A stretch of 64,000 nt of DNA from Dipetalonema caudispina (lineage: Eukaryota; Nematoda; Chromadorea; Rhabditida; Onchocercidae): NCBI GenBank assembly GCA_013365325.1, contig JABVXV010000148.1:81836-145835 (forward strand). The letters run 5' to 3'. Of this stretch, positions 38,742-52,910 are shown in pieces. Under the pieces are notes generated by a model. That model ran no database searches. It was not told the origin of the DNA and saw only the letters and a program-made list of their open reading frames with translations. The first letter of the stretch is position 1, and the number at the start of each line of letters is the position of its first letter. Made by a program: the position numbers and the translations under genes.

Positions 38742-40682
38742 CTCTGAACATTTCATCTTTGAAACATCTTAGAAATAATAGAGTAGGATTCAATCCTGAA
38801 AATATTCGTCAGGATCAAGTCACTTGATGGACAAACTCTTAAATAGTCGCCGAATCGAGAAAAACGAAACTCTCACAACTGCTTATCGTATAAGAACAGA
38901 TTTTGTCCAGAACAAAAAAGCATTTCTTTCATCAACACAGTAATAAACGTATCAAGCTTACTTTAATTATAAATCTAGCATCCAGTCCTATAACAATATT
39001 CGAGATCCTCATTGTTCCTTGCAAAAACCCCATCGTCTTCGATGGAATTGAATCTTGCCACTCCCACCCATTTATAAATCATCCATTTTGATGTTTCTAG
39101 ATACTTTAATAGGAGAAAAACAAAATTTGATTTTTGATGACAACCAATTAAATCTGATAAGAACAGATTCTAGGAAGTAGGGAACGGATAACTAAGTGCT
39201 TTGAAAAATACAGTAATTTTTAAATTTTGTGGATTGATTTTTCCAAAAAAAAAGTGAAAGATAAAGTTTATTGTTATGTCCAAAACTTCACATAAATTAT
39301 AAACAGCAATGCGAAGTCAGAATAAGTGAAGTCAGGAACACAATTTATAGTGATGAAAATTAAACAACATGCATCTAACTGTAGCTATCAACAGTACTTC
39401 ATTTCTCTTTTTCCTTTCTAAACTTAGTCTCTTGGATTTCCTATACAGACTAGGCAAAAAAGAAGAAAGTATGATTGGATGGACTTCGCTGAATAGCTGG
39501 ATAGATGGGTAAAGAATGAGAAATAGTAAACACATCGTTTGTAGCACTAAACTATATTTCATTATAGAAAAAAGAAGAAAAATTTGGGAATTAGAAAATT
39601 AATTCCATCAAGGTATATATATTTCTGAAGTCTTTGTTAATCTATTAAAATGACACGAATACATTTAAAGATTTGATGAAGTTGAATAAATGACCATTGC
39701 TAACAAAAAATATTACAAATAAAGGATAACACATTAAAAAAAATACATATATATATAATATTAGCAAGAAATTAATAGGAATGCATTGATGACTAACAGT
39801 AAACAAAAGACAACAGTACATGGTACCCATTAAAGAATTGTGCAATTTTTCTTTTAAGTATCAAACGATATGTTGTTTTTGAACCCTTAAGGCATTTGTC
39901 CGTCTAAAAAATGTTCATCAAGGACTAAGCATAATTGCCTACGAAAAATACCTTCACTAGCCACTCCTATAGAAGCTCCCAATTAACAATGATAAGAGAG
40001 GCAGGGGTAAGAATTACATATATATTCATAATTAAATCGTCATAAAACATTATCGGGATGCGACATACCGGACATTTTGCTTTCTTCAACAATGAACTGT
40101 AAAGTTGAGTGAAAAAATTTTGCTTTCGACAAATGATTCCAAATTTTGCTTTCTAGATAATAGGGACTAATCATTTTGGGAAGCTTATTTCTAGAAAAGG
40201 AAAATTAGATAGAGGAAAACTAGAGAAAGAAAATTATGAAATTTAAAGGAACGAAATTAGAGGAAGAAAGGAAATAATGTAAATGGACTCACGTATCTTC
40301 AATAATAGGGTTGAGCAATAACTGTTTCAAATTATTGTTATGAAAAAAGTGTGCGGATAAAGGAAGCAATTAATTACTATGTATAATTCATTAAAAAACA
40401 AAAGAAGAAATGGTCTGGTTCTTAGATAATAGCCATGCTAATTCTCAACATAAGGAACTGGCAAAAAGTAATTGAGGTGAACCAAAAGCAGGAAAAAATA
40501 AATGGTAAATTGAAGAAAATAACATGGATTGACATTATATCCAGGAACAAGCCATGTAAGTACAACATAATTCAAACCAATAAATGATAGAAATAAATAT
40601 AATGTAGCAAATAAAAAAATTATGAATTATACAGAATTCAAATCAAACCTTAACCTTCATCAAACCATAGAAATTTTTTCCA
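38742..40682. other. Intergenic, some coding-like frames on the plus strand
   Basis: At 38827-38943 the plus strand has an ATG-initiated 38-codon frame (MDKLLNSRRIEKNETL...), and at 38455-38760 further plus-strand frames overlap the ITFG2-like 5' exons. None can be joined. 39100-40682 shows nothing. Confidence 0.3.
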
Positions 40683-42848
40683 TCAGGATATAGGTCTTCG
40701 TTCTCCGCTACCGTAGTTTACAGTAACTGAAGCTTTAGCCATTTTTGAACCATAATGCCCAGCCCAAAATTGTTGATCTTTTCCACTGTGTTGAAATAAT
40801 ACGTAACGAGTGCCTCTAGGATAATTCGAAAATGTATGTTCAATCTTTTGCCACTCATCCGCTAAAACTGGAAAAAAAATGTTACAACAATTATAGGAAA
40901 TTATGACGAGCTATATTCAGAGCGCAATGCGCATGTGATTGTAAGCATTAGCAGTTTCATGTGACAGCATTCACTTATTCAACATTATGGTTGATACATT
41001 ATCAGGAAATGGCAGTAAATTTGTTTTGTCAGAAAGAACCTCATATCCGCATTTTAGGGAAATTCATGGTGCCAAACTGCTTAAATATCCTTTTTAATAA
41101 AGTGGAAAAAGTGAAATTAATGTAAAGATTCGCCTCTCAACATGCGAACTCGAGTTATTGAAGTGTCAGTTGTTTCATCACGTTGCGGTACATCACGCTC
41201 TTGACCAAGACGAGGGTAATGAGCACAAATAATAGCTCCTGGCATTGGTCTAAATGCCAAAGGCATAGATCCATCAGGAAGTAACTTGACCTCCAATAAG
41301 TATATCGATGCGCAATCGAAGCGAGAAGTATAGTACTCCGAAATTGTGATTGGTGGGCAAAATTCATCCAGAAAAACACGCTAAATGAAATCTTTGTTAG
41401 GATATTTAAACGAAAAATTTACTACATTGAATGGAATTCATAATTCTGACCGTTTAGCAATTAATTAATAGTCAGATGAAATGCTTGAGCTACGCTCTAT
41501 CCTATATTCTCTAAAAGCTTTTTCCATGGCTTATTTTACCTCAGTGAAGTAAGGAAAAAGTCAAAATGATTCTAAATACTGCTAGTAACTAATTTGAACT
41601 AGATTTAATTTGAAAAAGAAACAAATTACACAAGAAAATAGCTACTTCGATTCCCTCTTTCCACAAATCAATGACTTGGAATTTACTACACCAATCAAAA
41701 CTTGTCACAAATGCAGCCTGTATATCGTCCAATGGTTTCACACAACCTACTGGTGGTTTCTCGACTTCGAATCTAAACTATGATTTCAATAAGTAACAGT
41801 CCTGTTCAAACCAAAAAAACTATCAAGTGGTAAGAATACATTCGATTCATATGCTAGTTCTTCTTTCCTGAGATCATCCCGTTTCATCTACATTATCTCC
41901 ATACCAGGCTGGAGATTTAAGGTCAGATTATATATATCTGAGACGAAAGAGATCATGTTTTTTCCATCTTTGAAAAAATTAAATGAATTAAAATTTTACC
42001 CATCACCACCATATTCACCTATCTCCCAACTTTCAAAAGATCCATCGTCACCACTAGGATTGCTGATCAAATTTCGCCTGAAAGCCTGCTTTATTGAAAC
42101 TTTCTTGACATTCAGTGAAGGTTCACTTCGTAAGAAGCTGGGAGGCAAATCCAGTGATCGGTATATCATATAATTGATCCAGAAACCTGGAGCGGATAAA
42201 ATACTGTACCATCGACGACAAACCTGCAATAATTCCAACACAGAATACTCACCATATTTCAAGGAGTAAAACATTGAATTTAAAGTCAAAATGTGTGAAA
42301 ATAAAGGCATAATGCTTATTAAAAATTCCACACTGCAATAAAATAATAAGAAACTTTACTGCAGGTATAAAAAACAGCCCAAGGTAAGTTTGAAAAAGTA
42401 ATAGCATTCCTATACAACTGTTATTAAGGTTATAAAATTGATTTTTAACAATTCACACTAACAGGCTAACCATTAAAACTAATGAAATGACGAATGAGAA
42501 AAAAGAAATAACCTACCAGGGGACAGACGTAACCAATATCACGAGAATTATCAACTCTGATTAAAATTTCCGTAAGAATTTGCGGAGGAATAAGTGCACC
42601 TTGGACATAAATATCGCTTTTACCTTCTAAAACAGACAATATTCGTAAAAGCTAAAAAAAACCATTTAACAAAATGAAAAATACCATACAACCTTTTCAG
42701 GAATTATTGTGTCCTGCTATCATCAACCAGAAAACCGTGTAAAAATTAAACTAGAAAAAGTTTGCTTGAAAGATCAATAAGGAAAGAGTATACCTTCACC
42801 ATTTTGACCATCTGCTTTACTTTGAGATGACCAAGTAACCGTCTCCAT
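40683..42848 (-). CDS. F-box protein with FBA (sugar-binding F-box-associated) domain
   Basis: Minus-strand exons 42848-42794, 42626-42517, 42223-42000, 41772-41646, 41380-41206, 40867-40683; 876 bases, 291 residues. The F-box (residues ~30-75) reads LIPPQILTEILIRVD ... VCPLVCRRWYSILSAPGFW. The FBA domain follows: RNLISNPSGDDG-FESWEI, then PPVGC, SFDWCSKFQVIDLW, EYYTSRFDCASIYLLEVKLL and HTFSNYPRGTRYVLFQHSG...FWAGHYGS. This is the plan of the FBXO2/6/27/44 group, SCF ubiquitin-ligase adaptors of which several bind high-mannose glycans for disposal of misfolded glycoproteins. The join between the last two exons is the least certain: the donor at 41205 was chosen for phase, and the exon stays open to ~41125. 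Intact, normal length. Likely cytoplasmic. Confidence 0.87.
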
Positions 42849-44104
42849 CACTACCAAATCACACTCTAACAAAATAAATTGAATCAAATCATCTGTTTTA
42901 GATCTGCTCGTTGGATGAAATTGAAATCTTAACAAAGTCTGTCCCCGCTCCTACCACCTTTTTGGAAGATAACCCTCATCAATTCAAATAATCAACAAAG
43001 ATGGTCCTTTGAGGATGCAAAATGAAACAGAGAAGGTTATAATACGAAGTAAAAAAGCGTCCCTGCAATCAATAAATTTCAAAATCTGTTCTTCATTCTT
43101 GCTACAAAAGCACAAAACTCCTTCATCAAACTTAAAAGAACTACCAAATACTAAAGGAACTACTCAATCACCCAATGATGGAACCATAACCAAGAATCCA
43201 ATACCAAATGAGTAAAATCTAGACATCAAAATTTCTGAAAAAATATTTAAAAGCAGTAAATAAACTGATGAATGAAACAAAAGAAAGATCAATTTTACGG
43301 AATATTATGATCAGCTCAGCTTCATATCAAGCTTAAACATTACCGAATGATACAAGATATATTTGTCACTTGTGATATTTGAATAGGTTGCTTTTTTGAG
43401 GAAAAATTTTTTGGAAGAAACCGAGAATATGCATGTGAAATGAAATAACCAAACATTTTCATACTTATAAACAAACATTACCAAGAAAGATAAAATGAGC
43501 AAAGCATGTTGGCAAAATTAATGAAGCTTTAAATTGCAATTAAATAGGAAACAATTAGACTATCTGAAAATATCCCATATCTTCCATTATTTCATGACAT
43601 AGATAAAGAAAAAGTGCTCAAATATACACATTCTTACGTATACACAAATAGCTCAAATATTTAGTAAATAATAGGACACAAATGTTTTTTGCAATATAGA
43701 GCAGTTGAAACTTTAATTTCCCAACTCTAACTAAGAAAAAATGAATTTGATATGAATCATCACAGTCTTCATATCACTCTTCTTCTCGCTTTACTTCGAA
43801 CTTTTGCACATATAGCTCACTTAAACCAATACATCCGATCAATAAGTAAAGGAAAAAACGAGGAATTATTCGACACATTAATCACGGTGATAATAAATAA
43901 GTTTATAGTGATGTTATTTTTGAAAGAAAAATCATGTAAAGCAGAGCTAAATGATATGATGTAGAGTTCACGAGAAGAACAGCGATACTTTATCAGTTAT
44001 ACCGGATAAGAAATGAATTAATGCTTTGAATATCCAAAAATTCTAGATCACAACATTGTAAATAGCAAAATCTGAAAATTCCTCGGCTAACAAAAAAGAA
44101 AAAG
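42849..44104. other. Intergenic, weak plus-strand ORFs only
   Basis: 43015-43215 (plus) encodes 66 polar residues starting MQNETEKVII, and 43752-43964 starts MNHHSLHITLLLALLRTF, which looks like a signal peptide. Neither has splice or homology support; both lie in promoter space of a minus-strand gene. Confidence 0.3.
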
Positions 44105-46475
44105 TTAGAAACTTGAATGTGAAATAATCATCCAACTGACAACGAAATAGAATAAGAAAATAGGATAAAGTGCGAGCATCTTTCGTCTCGGCGGTTGTGA
44201 ACCGGATATGAAAACCATAGATGCTGAAAAAGAAAGATCTTTTAACTAATTTGAAAAAAGCAGAACTCATAAACTTTATGCGTTCTGCTTTTTTAAAAAA
44301 TACATTGTTTTTTTGTTAGATGTTTTAGTTGAAATTTTTTGATCTCAAGCTATGGTAAAATTACCATATATTGCCCATATGAAGCCAGCCGTAGTGACTA
44401 GAAGACGTAAAGCGAAGAGAAATGCTGTCTGCTCGGAGTTTATTTCAATAAATTTGCATACTACAGCTGCTAAACCAGGAGGCAGCAAACAATAGCCAAG
44501 CACACATAACGATTGAAAAAATGATCTGAAAGAACCAACACTTAACAAAATTCAACAGCAAAAAAGAAGGGAAATATAATCGCATACATTATCAATCATA
44601 AAAACATTTCGTGTGTTCAAAATAATGCGGGAGTTTAACCATTCCTAACTATTTCAGCGAAGCTGCCTAGTCCTCGTCTGTTTTGCTACGATAATTTAAA
44701 CTATTCATGAGATCATTGTAAGCGTCATAGCTGTTACGAATTTATATTAAAATTAATTGGTACAGTGTAGAGGATTCTATTCTCGTAAAATGTCTAATCT
44801 GTGCATGAAAACATTTATGAACATAAGGCTTGACAGCTACAATTCCATAACTAGATCTGTTTTAGGAAAAGCCATTTAATGACAATGATTTTCTATCCTT
44901 TTAAGTTGAAGACAATAACAAGCAATTACATGTTACCACCAAGCAGCTTTGTATTCAAAGTGACAACGCATGAACCAAAGAAAGTCAACGTGAAAACTTC
45001 AGTGAAATGAGGACCTTTGCCACTTTTGCCTCCTTGCAACATTCTTAAACACAAAAAAAATCAGACATATTTAATGCAAAATTATATTGAATGAGTAAAG
45101 ATACAAATTTCTCTATCTCTTCTTTCCCTGAAAGAAGAATTGATGTAGATGATAGAAATGTGATAGATATGAGATCTATCATAAAATGCTGATAAAAAAC
45201 GACTGTTCCAATCATTTCGTGAAGCACACCTCCCAGAGATGACGGAAACGATCGTGAACAAAAAAGAAAATCATGATACCAACTAAATCCACTACTTGAA
45301 ATAACATAAGCTAATATTTCGCAAAATAACTTACAACGAAATAAAAACACATATAAAGAGCGGTCCCCAAAGATCCCAGTCACGCAGTAACTGCTGACTA
45401 CTTTTCGGTGCCATAACCTGCCCAAATTTTGCACCAACAGTATGCAAATCCCGTCTCTAAAAACTGACAAATCCTCAGTGGTGAAACTAACAATTATTTA
45501 ATGAAAAATATTAATGCAATTAAAGGAATCAAACCATATTTCAATTCCAGCATAATGTGTGCTTTTAATCACCGTGCAAAGATTTTCATTCTGATGATGA
45601 AAAGTGAATGAGTCAGTAAAAACAAAAGAAAAAATTATGAAATTAAAGTATAGGGAGTGATTTTTAAATGGAAAATTTGGAATATATCAATAATCCACTA
45701 CTAATGATTAAATAATATCACACAGAAACTAACAATAGTATCCCAAACCGGTTCATCCAAAGTATCAAAATCGTTATTTAAATTAGGCTCAACAGCGAAA
45801 CGTCGTGGTTTTGAAGAAGTTGCTCCAGCAATTTCTCCACTCAGGTCAATATATTGCTGATCACGTCTTTCCTGTTCTTTCGCTGAGATTTCCTTTTCCA
45901 GCTAAACGATTTACTATTCAATCAGTTATATCTTTTAAACAAAATGAAGATCAGAATGGATAATTTGACGGCACCATCAGGTACACTATGTAATTACATT
46001 CGATGTGCAATCTCATTTTTAGCTATGCCTGAATTAAACACTTCACAATACAGATGATTTAGCCAAGATTTTCTATGCTTTGGATTAAGACATATAAACA
46101 AAACACTAACCAACTCAATATCAATTGCAGCACTACCGAAATTGTGAGCCATTTGTGAATTCGGTTGCAGTTCTGCACCAAGTTCTTGAAAAGGTTATAA
46201 TCACGAAGTTAATGCGAAATATAAAACTCCCTTCCCTTTTGAAGTAAACCCAAACTCTGTTAACAAATGGCCAGCTATCAATATGATTCCCAAATAAAGC
46301 CTAACATATCGGGGTAGATAAATAATTCGATAAACTCACCAATTAAAGGATCAGAGTACACAACCTGGCTAACAGTCAAATCGACTAAAGTATTTTCAGT
46401 AGTTGGTATTGCCGTAGTTTCACGATGAACAATTGGTACTGGTGACAAATGTGCAGATGGCACTGTATCAGACAT
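44105..46475 (-). CDS. yipf6: YIPF6-type Yip1-domain Golgi membrane protein
   Basis: Minus-strand exons 46475-46340, 46184-46111, 45901-45734, 45456-45335, 45043-44930, 44525-44365, 44223-44105; 894 bases, 297 residues, all phases agree. A polar N-terminal half (~140 residues) precedes the family signature TLDEPVWDTI-RRDL, then LLRDWDLWGPLFICVF opening the first membrane span. Further spans follow, including FTEVFTLTFFGS, KLLGGNISFFQSLCVLGYC across the exon 5/6 join, the span around LLVTTAGFIWAIY, and ALYPIFLFYFVVSWMII at the end. That gives about five transmembrane segments. YIPF/Yip1 proteins bind Rab GTPases and act in ER-Golgi vesicle traffic and Golgi structure; the specific partner here is not shown. 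Length and order are as expected for YIPF6, with a somewhat longer N-tail. Confidence 0.9.
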
Positions 46476-46957
46476 ACGACATTCGTTTTGCTGACACCTT
46501 AAGTGCCTCCTAAAGTTGTAGGAAGCTTTTGGTAGAAGATAAATAAAGTCGTTTCATTTGGAACTTGGAAGTGATTTAATATCAGCCAAACATATTAGCC
46601 AAATTTTCAACTAACAATCATCATCATAACGTCATGCTACTGACAAGCTGGTTCCACTTGGAAATTTATCTATTCCACAACTAAGTAATACTATTCCTAG
46701 CTAATTTGGAACTATTACCTACCGCTGCAAAAGATATAAATTTTAAGAGAACTTCAAACATTATTTATATGTCGTTCAATTTCACTAATTTGCTAATCTA
46801 TAAGCAAGAAACAAATGAATGGCATGATATAAAAGCAAAAAATATCACTTTTTTAATATGTAAACACACAATCACTTGTTATAGCAGGTATTTTTTTCTT
46901 TTTTTTTTGATAAAAACAATTTTGAGCTACTAGAAACGTATAATACACAATGAGGTA
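46476..46957. other. Intergenic, no gene seen
   Basis: Short AT-rich gap between the YIPF6 start and the PRP31 3' end; the plus-strand frame at 46706-46933 lacks any support. Confidence 0.4.
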
Positions 46958-46963
46958 TTTATT
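46958..46963 (-). terminator. Possible poly(A) signal for PRP31 gene
   Basis: AATAAA on the minus strand ~260 bases after the PRP31 stop. Confidence 0.3.
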
Positions 46964-47219
46964 CAGTTCAACAAAAACAAAATAAGCTGTACAATATCAG
47001 TCATATCTAAATATCTATAAAAACGCTGATTTCAAGACATTCCATTCCAGTTTTCCCTTTGGAATTCCAAGCAAAACGAAACAGAAAAAAACTTGAAACA
47101 ATTTATAATCGTATTTAGGTTGCCCTTAACAAAAATTTGCGGACCACTTAACACAGCAAAAAGAATTTAGTATTTCCCTCATTTTTTTTCTTTCTGAATC
47201 ATTTCCCGTACCAATTCAT

Positions 47220-50208
47220 TTAAGGCCGCAACATCGGAGTCTGAACTTTAACAAATGCAGCAGATGGTGAAAAATAAGTAGTAGAAGAGGAACCAACATG
47301 ATCAGGCTTCACTGTTGGGTTTACAATTTCTAATCCCAACACGGGGGTGAAAGTTACACTTGATGCTGTGCCTGCTGCTCGTGAACGAACCGATGTTACA
47401 CCACCCATTGATCGCTGCCGCTCCATTGTTTTTTGAAGCTTTTGCGACATTCTAAAATAAGCATTCATATATTTGGGAGATTTACATGCATATGAATGGA
47501 ATACTGGATGAATAAAAAATTTCTCATAATACGTGTAATTGATTGCTTGGTGAGAAAGCATAAAGGTTAATGAAACAAGAATTTTCGTACCTGGCTCTTG
47601 TTTTCGGATCGACTGTAGCATTCCTGATGCGGCTTCCAGAAGATGGACCACTGAGCGCTTGTCCAAGCGAAAATCCCATATTTTCTTGGATAACATCTTC
47701 AGCTAATTCACCAAAATTCATGCGATTAGATTTTTTCCTTAATTCAGTCATGCCCAGTCGTTCCTTCATTTTTCTTACCCGACGACCACCTCGTTTTTTG
47801 CTAGCCTTCAAGAAAAATTTGGATAAAAGCATAAACAAGCAAAATTTTGAATGGATAGACGATTCATTTCGCCGGAAATGTCTTTTGCATCCTTTCGGGT
47901 TCGAGCATGTTTTTTCCAAAACAGGCCAACGATGCCAACCATCATATTGCATCTTCAACCAGCAGATGCTCTTATGAATTATTTGAAGTTTCCGAGAATA
48001 TTCGCAGCTATATTTCAATATTAGCAATGAGGTGTAAAGCACAGAGTTTTCCGCAAGAAAATTAAAGTAGAAGTGAACTAAATGACTTTCTAGAGTTGGA
48101 TGAAAATGCCAAGTTCCTCATTAAAACGTAAGAATGGGCATGAAAGACAATATTAACCTTATCCAAAGGCTTTGGCAGAGGTTTTGCGGCCTTTACTGGT
48201 GGAGGCTCCAACATTTTCTCTATTTTCTGCTTTATTTGTTCAAATAAGCTTTTCCCAATCAAACCATCTGATGACTCATGAATAAAATCAACACGAGCAG
48301 CAAGCGTTGTTTTTGCTGCTAATAATCGAGCAGCTTTCTGCCTAAATATGCGTGACATATAAAAGTGTATCACAGATGGTTATTTAGAAGAACTGCTTTA
48401 CGAATAAACTTGACGATTTTTGATATAATTTTTCCACCTGTGTTAATAAACGAAGAATTTACATAAACAAAACCTATGGTTGGAAACAACAGTACCTTAA
48501 GTCTGGTGGAACTCCTTGCACAATAGGGTGGAAGAAAAGGAAACCAGCATGCGGTAATATAGCCGTTGAACTAAAACCACTCAACGTTTTCTTCTGTGCA
48601 CCAAGAATTAATACATTGCAGGCGGGAAGGCGAGCCAGTGGAGCAAGACCTAAAAAATTCCCTCATGCAGAACAGAAAAAAATCAGGCTAGAAATGCTGA
48701 CTCGAATCCCCTATACTTTGGCTACTTTTTTATGCAACTGAAATTATTCCTGCATGCCCTGTAATTTTCTTCCATTAGATGAAACATATCCTATGGAGCA
48801 ATAAAACTGCAATATAAAAATCAGCAACTCGAATTAAGCTTTTTTTCATCAAGCTCTAATAGACATTGGTTGTTTGAAAGCATTTATACAAAATAAAAAC
48901 AACTTCTAATAGAGATATTACTTACCTCCAGCTTTAGCAACGATCATTGCTGCCGTACCAGCTCCCAAGATTTCGCATAGATTCGGTGCAATAAGAGCCA
49001 TTCTCGACTCAACCAGTTGATACATATTAAGTCGATCAGTGTGCAATTGCTCAGCCATGTCGCAAGCTTCCTGTACTGCTACCAGTTCATCTGGTTCCAA
49101 TGCTTTCCCTTGTGTAGTTGATGCTGTCACACTAACTACTATGCACGTAGCAGGTGCTAGAATTTCACTGAAATTTATACTTTGTTAAGTAAATACTGAA
49201 ATTTCTTGGTTTTAGATACGATAAGATTAAAGAAAAAGAAAACTTAGATAAGAACAATTTTCGCCAGAAAAAAAACGGACCTCAAAATCTGCTTATTCTG
49301 TCCTTTAGTCGAAATATCATTTCCGAGAAGTTTTACTGTTGCCAAATATTCTAAAGCATTTGGCACCAGAGACTCTAATTCAGGAAAACGTTTTTCATAT
49401 TTATCACGCACGAACTTATGAATAACGTTCAATTCTTGATCCACTTCAGCTGCAAGCTGGAAAAACGAACTAGTCAGAACTTGAAGCTTGTTTTCGTTTG
49501 CAAAAAATAATAAACAAAAAAAAACTACATATTTAAAAAGCAGCAGCTGGAAGCGTAATTATATATAAACAACTCAGAGGATTTAGATATCAGCAACCCA
49601 CTCCCAACTAAGGAAAAGAACGATTGATATCACGAAGCCAGATGGGCAATACTCTGCCCATTTGCTATATAGATATTAAAGGTTAAACGAAGAATCTGCA
49701 CAAATGAATTCCGAGTTTAACTAAAAGATAAAAGTAATCTGTGCCTACCCCAGAAAGTTCCACAATCAATTTATACTGGGGATCGGCTTCCAATGGCTTT
49801 GTAACTGGTGGAATTTCTTTCAAATTTAGTTGCTCCTGCATCTTGTCGATAAGGTCCTTGTAACTACAAATAACCGAAGATGTACAAAATCAGAAATACA
49901 ATTTCTTACATAGCTAACCTTTATTCTCATCGGGCATGAAACAAATCACAAACTGATAATGAAACTAAAGTTGGACCTTGCAATCTTCATTTACTTAGAA
50001 CTAAGTGTTTAAACATAGAGTTTCAATCAATTTTATTGGCATACTTCTGATTTGCCAGCAATTTTGCCACGGATCCAACTCGATCATAGGAACTCATAGA
50101 TGGTAATTGTTCATCCACTTCTTCCAAGCCTTCCCCTCCATCTTGTTCCGTTTCCTCTACCAATTCCTCATCTTCTAAATCAGCCAGCAGCTCATCCGCA
50201 AGTGACAT
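47220..50208 (-). CDS. prp-31: U4/U6 snRNP splicing factor PRP31
   Basis: Minus-strand exons 50208-50045, 49863-49749, 49456-49281, 49167-48926, 48649-48496, 48341-48158, 47805-47591, 47451-47220; 1482 bases, 493 residues, close to the family's usual ~500. The N-terminus is acidic (MSLADELLADLEDEE). It is followed by the NOSIC/coiled-coil region (FVRDKYEKRFPELESLVPN), the Nop domain with ESRMALIAPNL and LGAGTAAMIVAKAGG, then QKKTLSGFSST and LPHAGFLFFHP. Next come RQKAARLLAAKTTLAARVD, the basic KRGGRRVRKMKERLG-MTELRKKSNRMNFGE segment, and the conserved tail GTASSVTFTPVLGLEIVNP. PRP31 binds the U4 5' stem-loop with the 15.5K protein and bridges U4/U6 to U5 in the tri-snRNP; it is nuclear. Nothing is missing or broken. 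Confidence 0.96.
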
Positions 50209-52910
50209 TCTTGCGGAGAATTAATCGCACTAATGTCAATCAAGAAGAGTCAAGAATTACCTGTAAAATTTCACGGAACTAAATTATGCACTAATCTAGA
50301 TTCAATTTTTATCTTTGATATCAACTATTTCCTGATGCATCGGAAAAAGATGAGTGAACTAATTGTATGTTCGATTTTATTTCGTATTTCTTTTCAATTA
50401 ACCAAACATATGTTCTACAAGAATGACAAGCTTCTTCCTGCATCGCAGCCAAAGTTACAGTATATGGTGAATTCGCAAAAAATTAAAATACAGTTTAAAT
50501 TTAACTGTCCACTTTGAAATTCTCTGCTTTCATACATGCTTGCATGCGTACAAGAATAGACTTCCTCTACGTCTTGACGTTATATTTCATTTTTAATTTT
50601 TCAAAATTTCATGTGCAACTCCCAAAAGTTAACAAATAACCAGTGATTACTGCATGTAAATGTCATCCTGAACGGTTCTTCAAATTATCAAAAATCAATT
50701 CTCACTACTCGCAACAACAAAAACAAAAAATATGATGTTTAAAAAAATTTATGCTAACAAAGATAACATCAAAATTTGCATAAAATCCCGAAAACATATC
50801 ACTCATATCTCTTCCACATCTACTGGTTAGAGTTAAAATTTATCGAATAACGGTACATCTTGATGTAATGTGATCGAAATGAAAATTTTTGTCTCAGTCC
50901 TATTTTTTAATTTAATTTTATGAGAATTTATATGTTTTTCATTTTACTTACATTTGTACTGTAAAATGTATAAATGTTATATGAAATGACTATACAGGTT
51001 TCTTTTTCATAAAACATTATTTTCTTTTTCTAATTGATTTTCAACTAAAATTAAAGTATTAAAATGTGGGAGATAGAATTATCACTGTCTTATACAGATC
51101 ACTCATTTATTCATTCAGTTGTTTTTAAGAATCTATTTTAGTATATTTATGAAGAAAAATAATGGTGTTTAGAGAAAAATTTTCTTTGCACTTTGAAAAT
51201 AAAGCCAAAATAAAATTATAATATCTAATAATAATTGTCCTGAAACATACCTCCATTAATATGTGAACCGTATTTGTGAATAATTAGAAACTTTGAAATT
51301 CATATCGTAATCCATGCAAAAACCAAAAAAAAAAGAAAAAGTCACTCGAAATATGACATTGAAATAACAAAGCCGTTTTTATGTCAAATAAAATACAAAA
51401 CATCAAAAATGAAATGATACGCACTTCAACATTAATATGTGTAAGCAACAAAAATTCTGTTATTAATTTCAAATTTTTTCCAAAAAAATGATTATCCAGA
51501 GATAAAATAATTACTTCTTCCATGGAAGGATACGACTTCTAAATGTCACATCCAATCAAAATGCATGTCATTCATTGCCAAACAATAAAAACATTTTGCC
51601 AAGCATAATTCAAAACATAAATCGAACAAAAAATTAAACAAAACAAGAAAAGAAACGAAAAAACAGAATAAGTCCAAAAAAATCACATATAGTAATTTAT
51701 TATTTATATCGGATTCCTTAATTACTAAATCAATGATTACATTCAAATATTCATTTTAAAAATATATGCTGTGGAAGCAAACAAAAACAATAGAGACGAT
51801 AAAGTCAATGAAATAACGTTCATTATTTAAATAAGTTACAAAGAAAACAAAATTAATGAAATCGAAAACGAAGCATGTAAAAATTAAAATTAAAAAGACA
51901 AGCTGAAATTAGAAGTGAAAAAAAGAAATCTAAAATACATTGAATTAACAATAATATATCAGTGCAGTAAAAAAAAGAAAGTCCAAACGAAAGGTAAGTA
52001 TAAAAAAGTAATTGGGAAAGAGTAAGTGAAGTTAATAGAAATATGAAATAGAAATAACTTAAAAATGGGCGCAACAAACAAAGTTAGTAAAAAATAATTT
52101 CGAGCATTCAAAAAGTTGTCAGAAGAGCTAAATTAAGGAAAAAAGAAGGCGATAGACAAAGTTGATATTATTGTTAATTAGAACATCAAATTGAGTAAAT
52201 GAGGCAATCAAACGATAATGTGGTAAAGTGCTAGCCAAAAAATGACAACTAATTGATTTCATTATATGTTGGACGACATTTTCTTTATTTTTTTAATTAG
52301 ATCAAATGAACGATTTCATTTCGATATTGAGTTTTGGTAATGAAAAGAAATTTGCTCAGTTTTTGCCAATTTTAGATGCAACAAATACTTTATTATGTCG
52401 TTTTCATTTCATTTTTTAGTTGGATAAATAAAAGTTTAACTTCACAGAGAACGAAATTCCAATACAAAAATTATGTCAAATTACAATTCAGATTCATCAC
52501 TTTATCAATTTTTGGAAAGAAATTTCTATAATATTGGAATTTGGACAAGTCAATTTAAATAGAAACCAACTTATTTTTCCTTAAAATTTGAATTGCGGAG
52601 GTTTCAAAAAAGAAATCTGATTTCAAGCATTTCAAAATTAAAGATTTAGAGAAATTAGTTACTTCTCTACAATTTGCAACAAAAGATTGCTGATAACATT
52701 GTTATCGCGGAAAATAAAATAACCGATGATCGTTCTTTCATTACCCTTTACATTACTCTTTCTACTTATTGTACTCATTCCATTCTCTAAAATTGCGGTA
52801 AATATTCATATCAGAGAATAAATTGTGAATCGTTTGAAGGCATGAGATAGGCAATTAGACTTCAACAGCTTATTTCTACTCACATGAATGCTGATCGACA
52901 TTTTTCTTAT
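50209..52910. other. Gene-poor stretch
   Basis: AT-rich with many A-runs; minus-strand frames at 51284-52077 are Phe/Leu-rich shadows of A-rich DNA. No supported gene. Confidence 0.45.

Noticed and set aside
41955..42173. Plus-strand frame of 72 codons
   Set aside because: Antisense to the F-box/FBA exon 42000-42223.
45535..45590. Exon-like piece inside a YIPF6 intron (minus)
   Set aside because: Its phases (0 in, 2 out) do not fit the flanking exons, which join directly and match the family without it.
47570..47977. 135-codon plus-strand frame
   Set aside because: Antisense to PRP31 exon 47591-47805 and the following intron.
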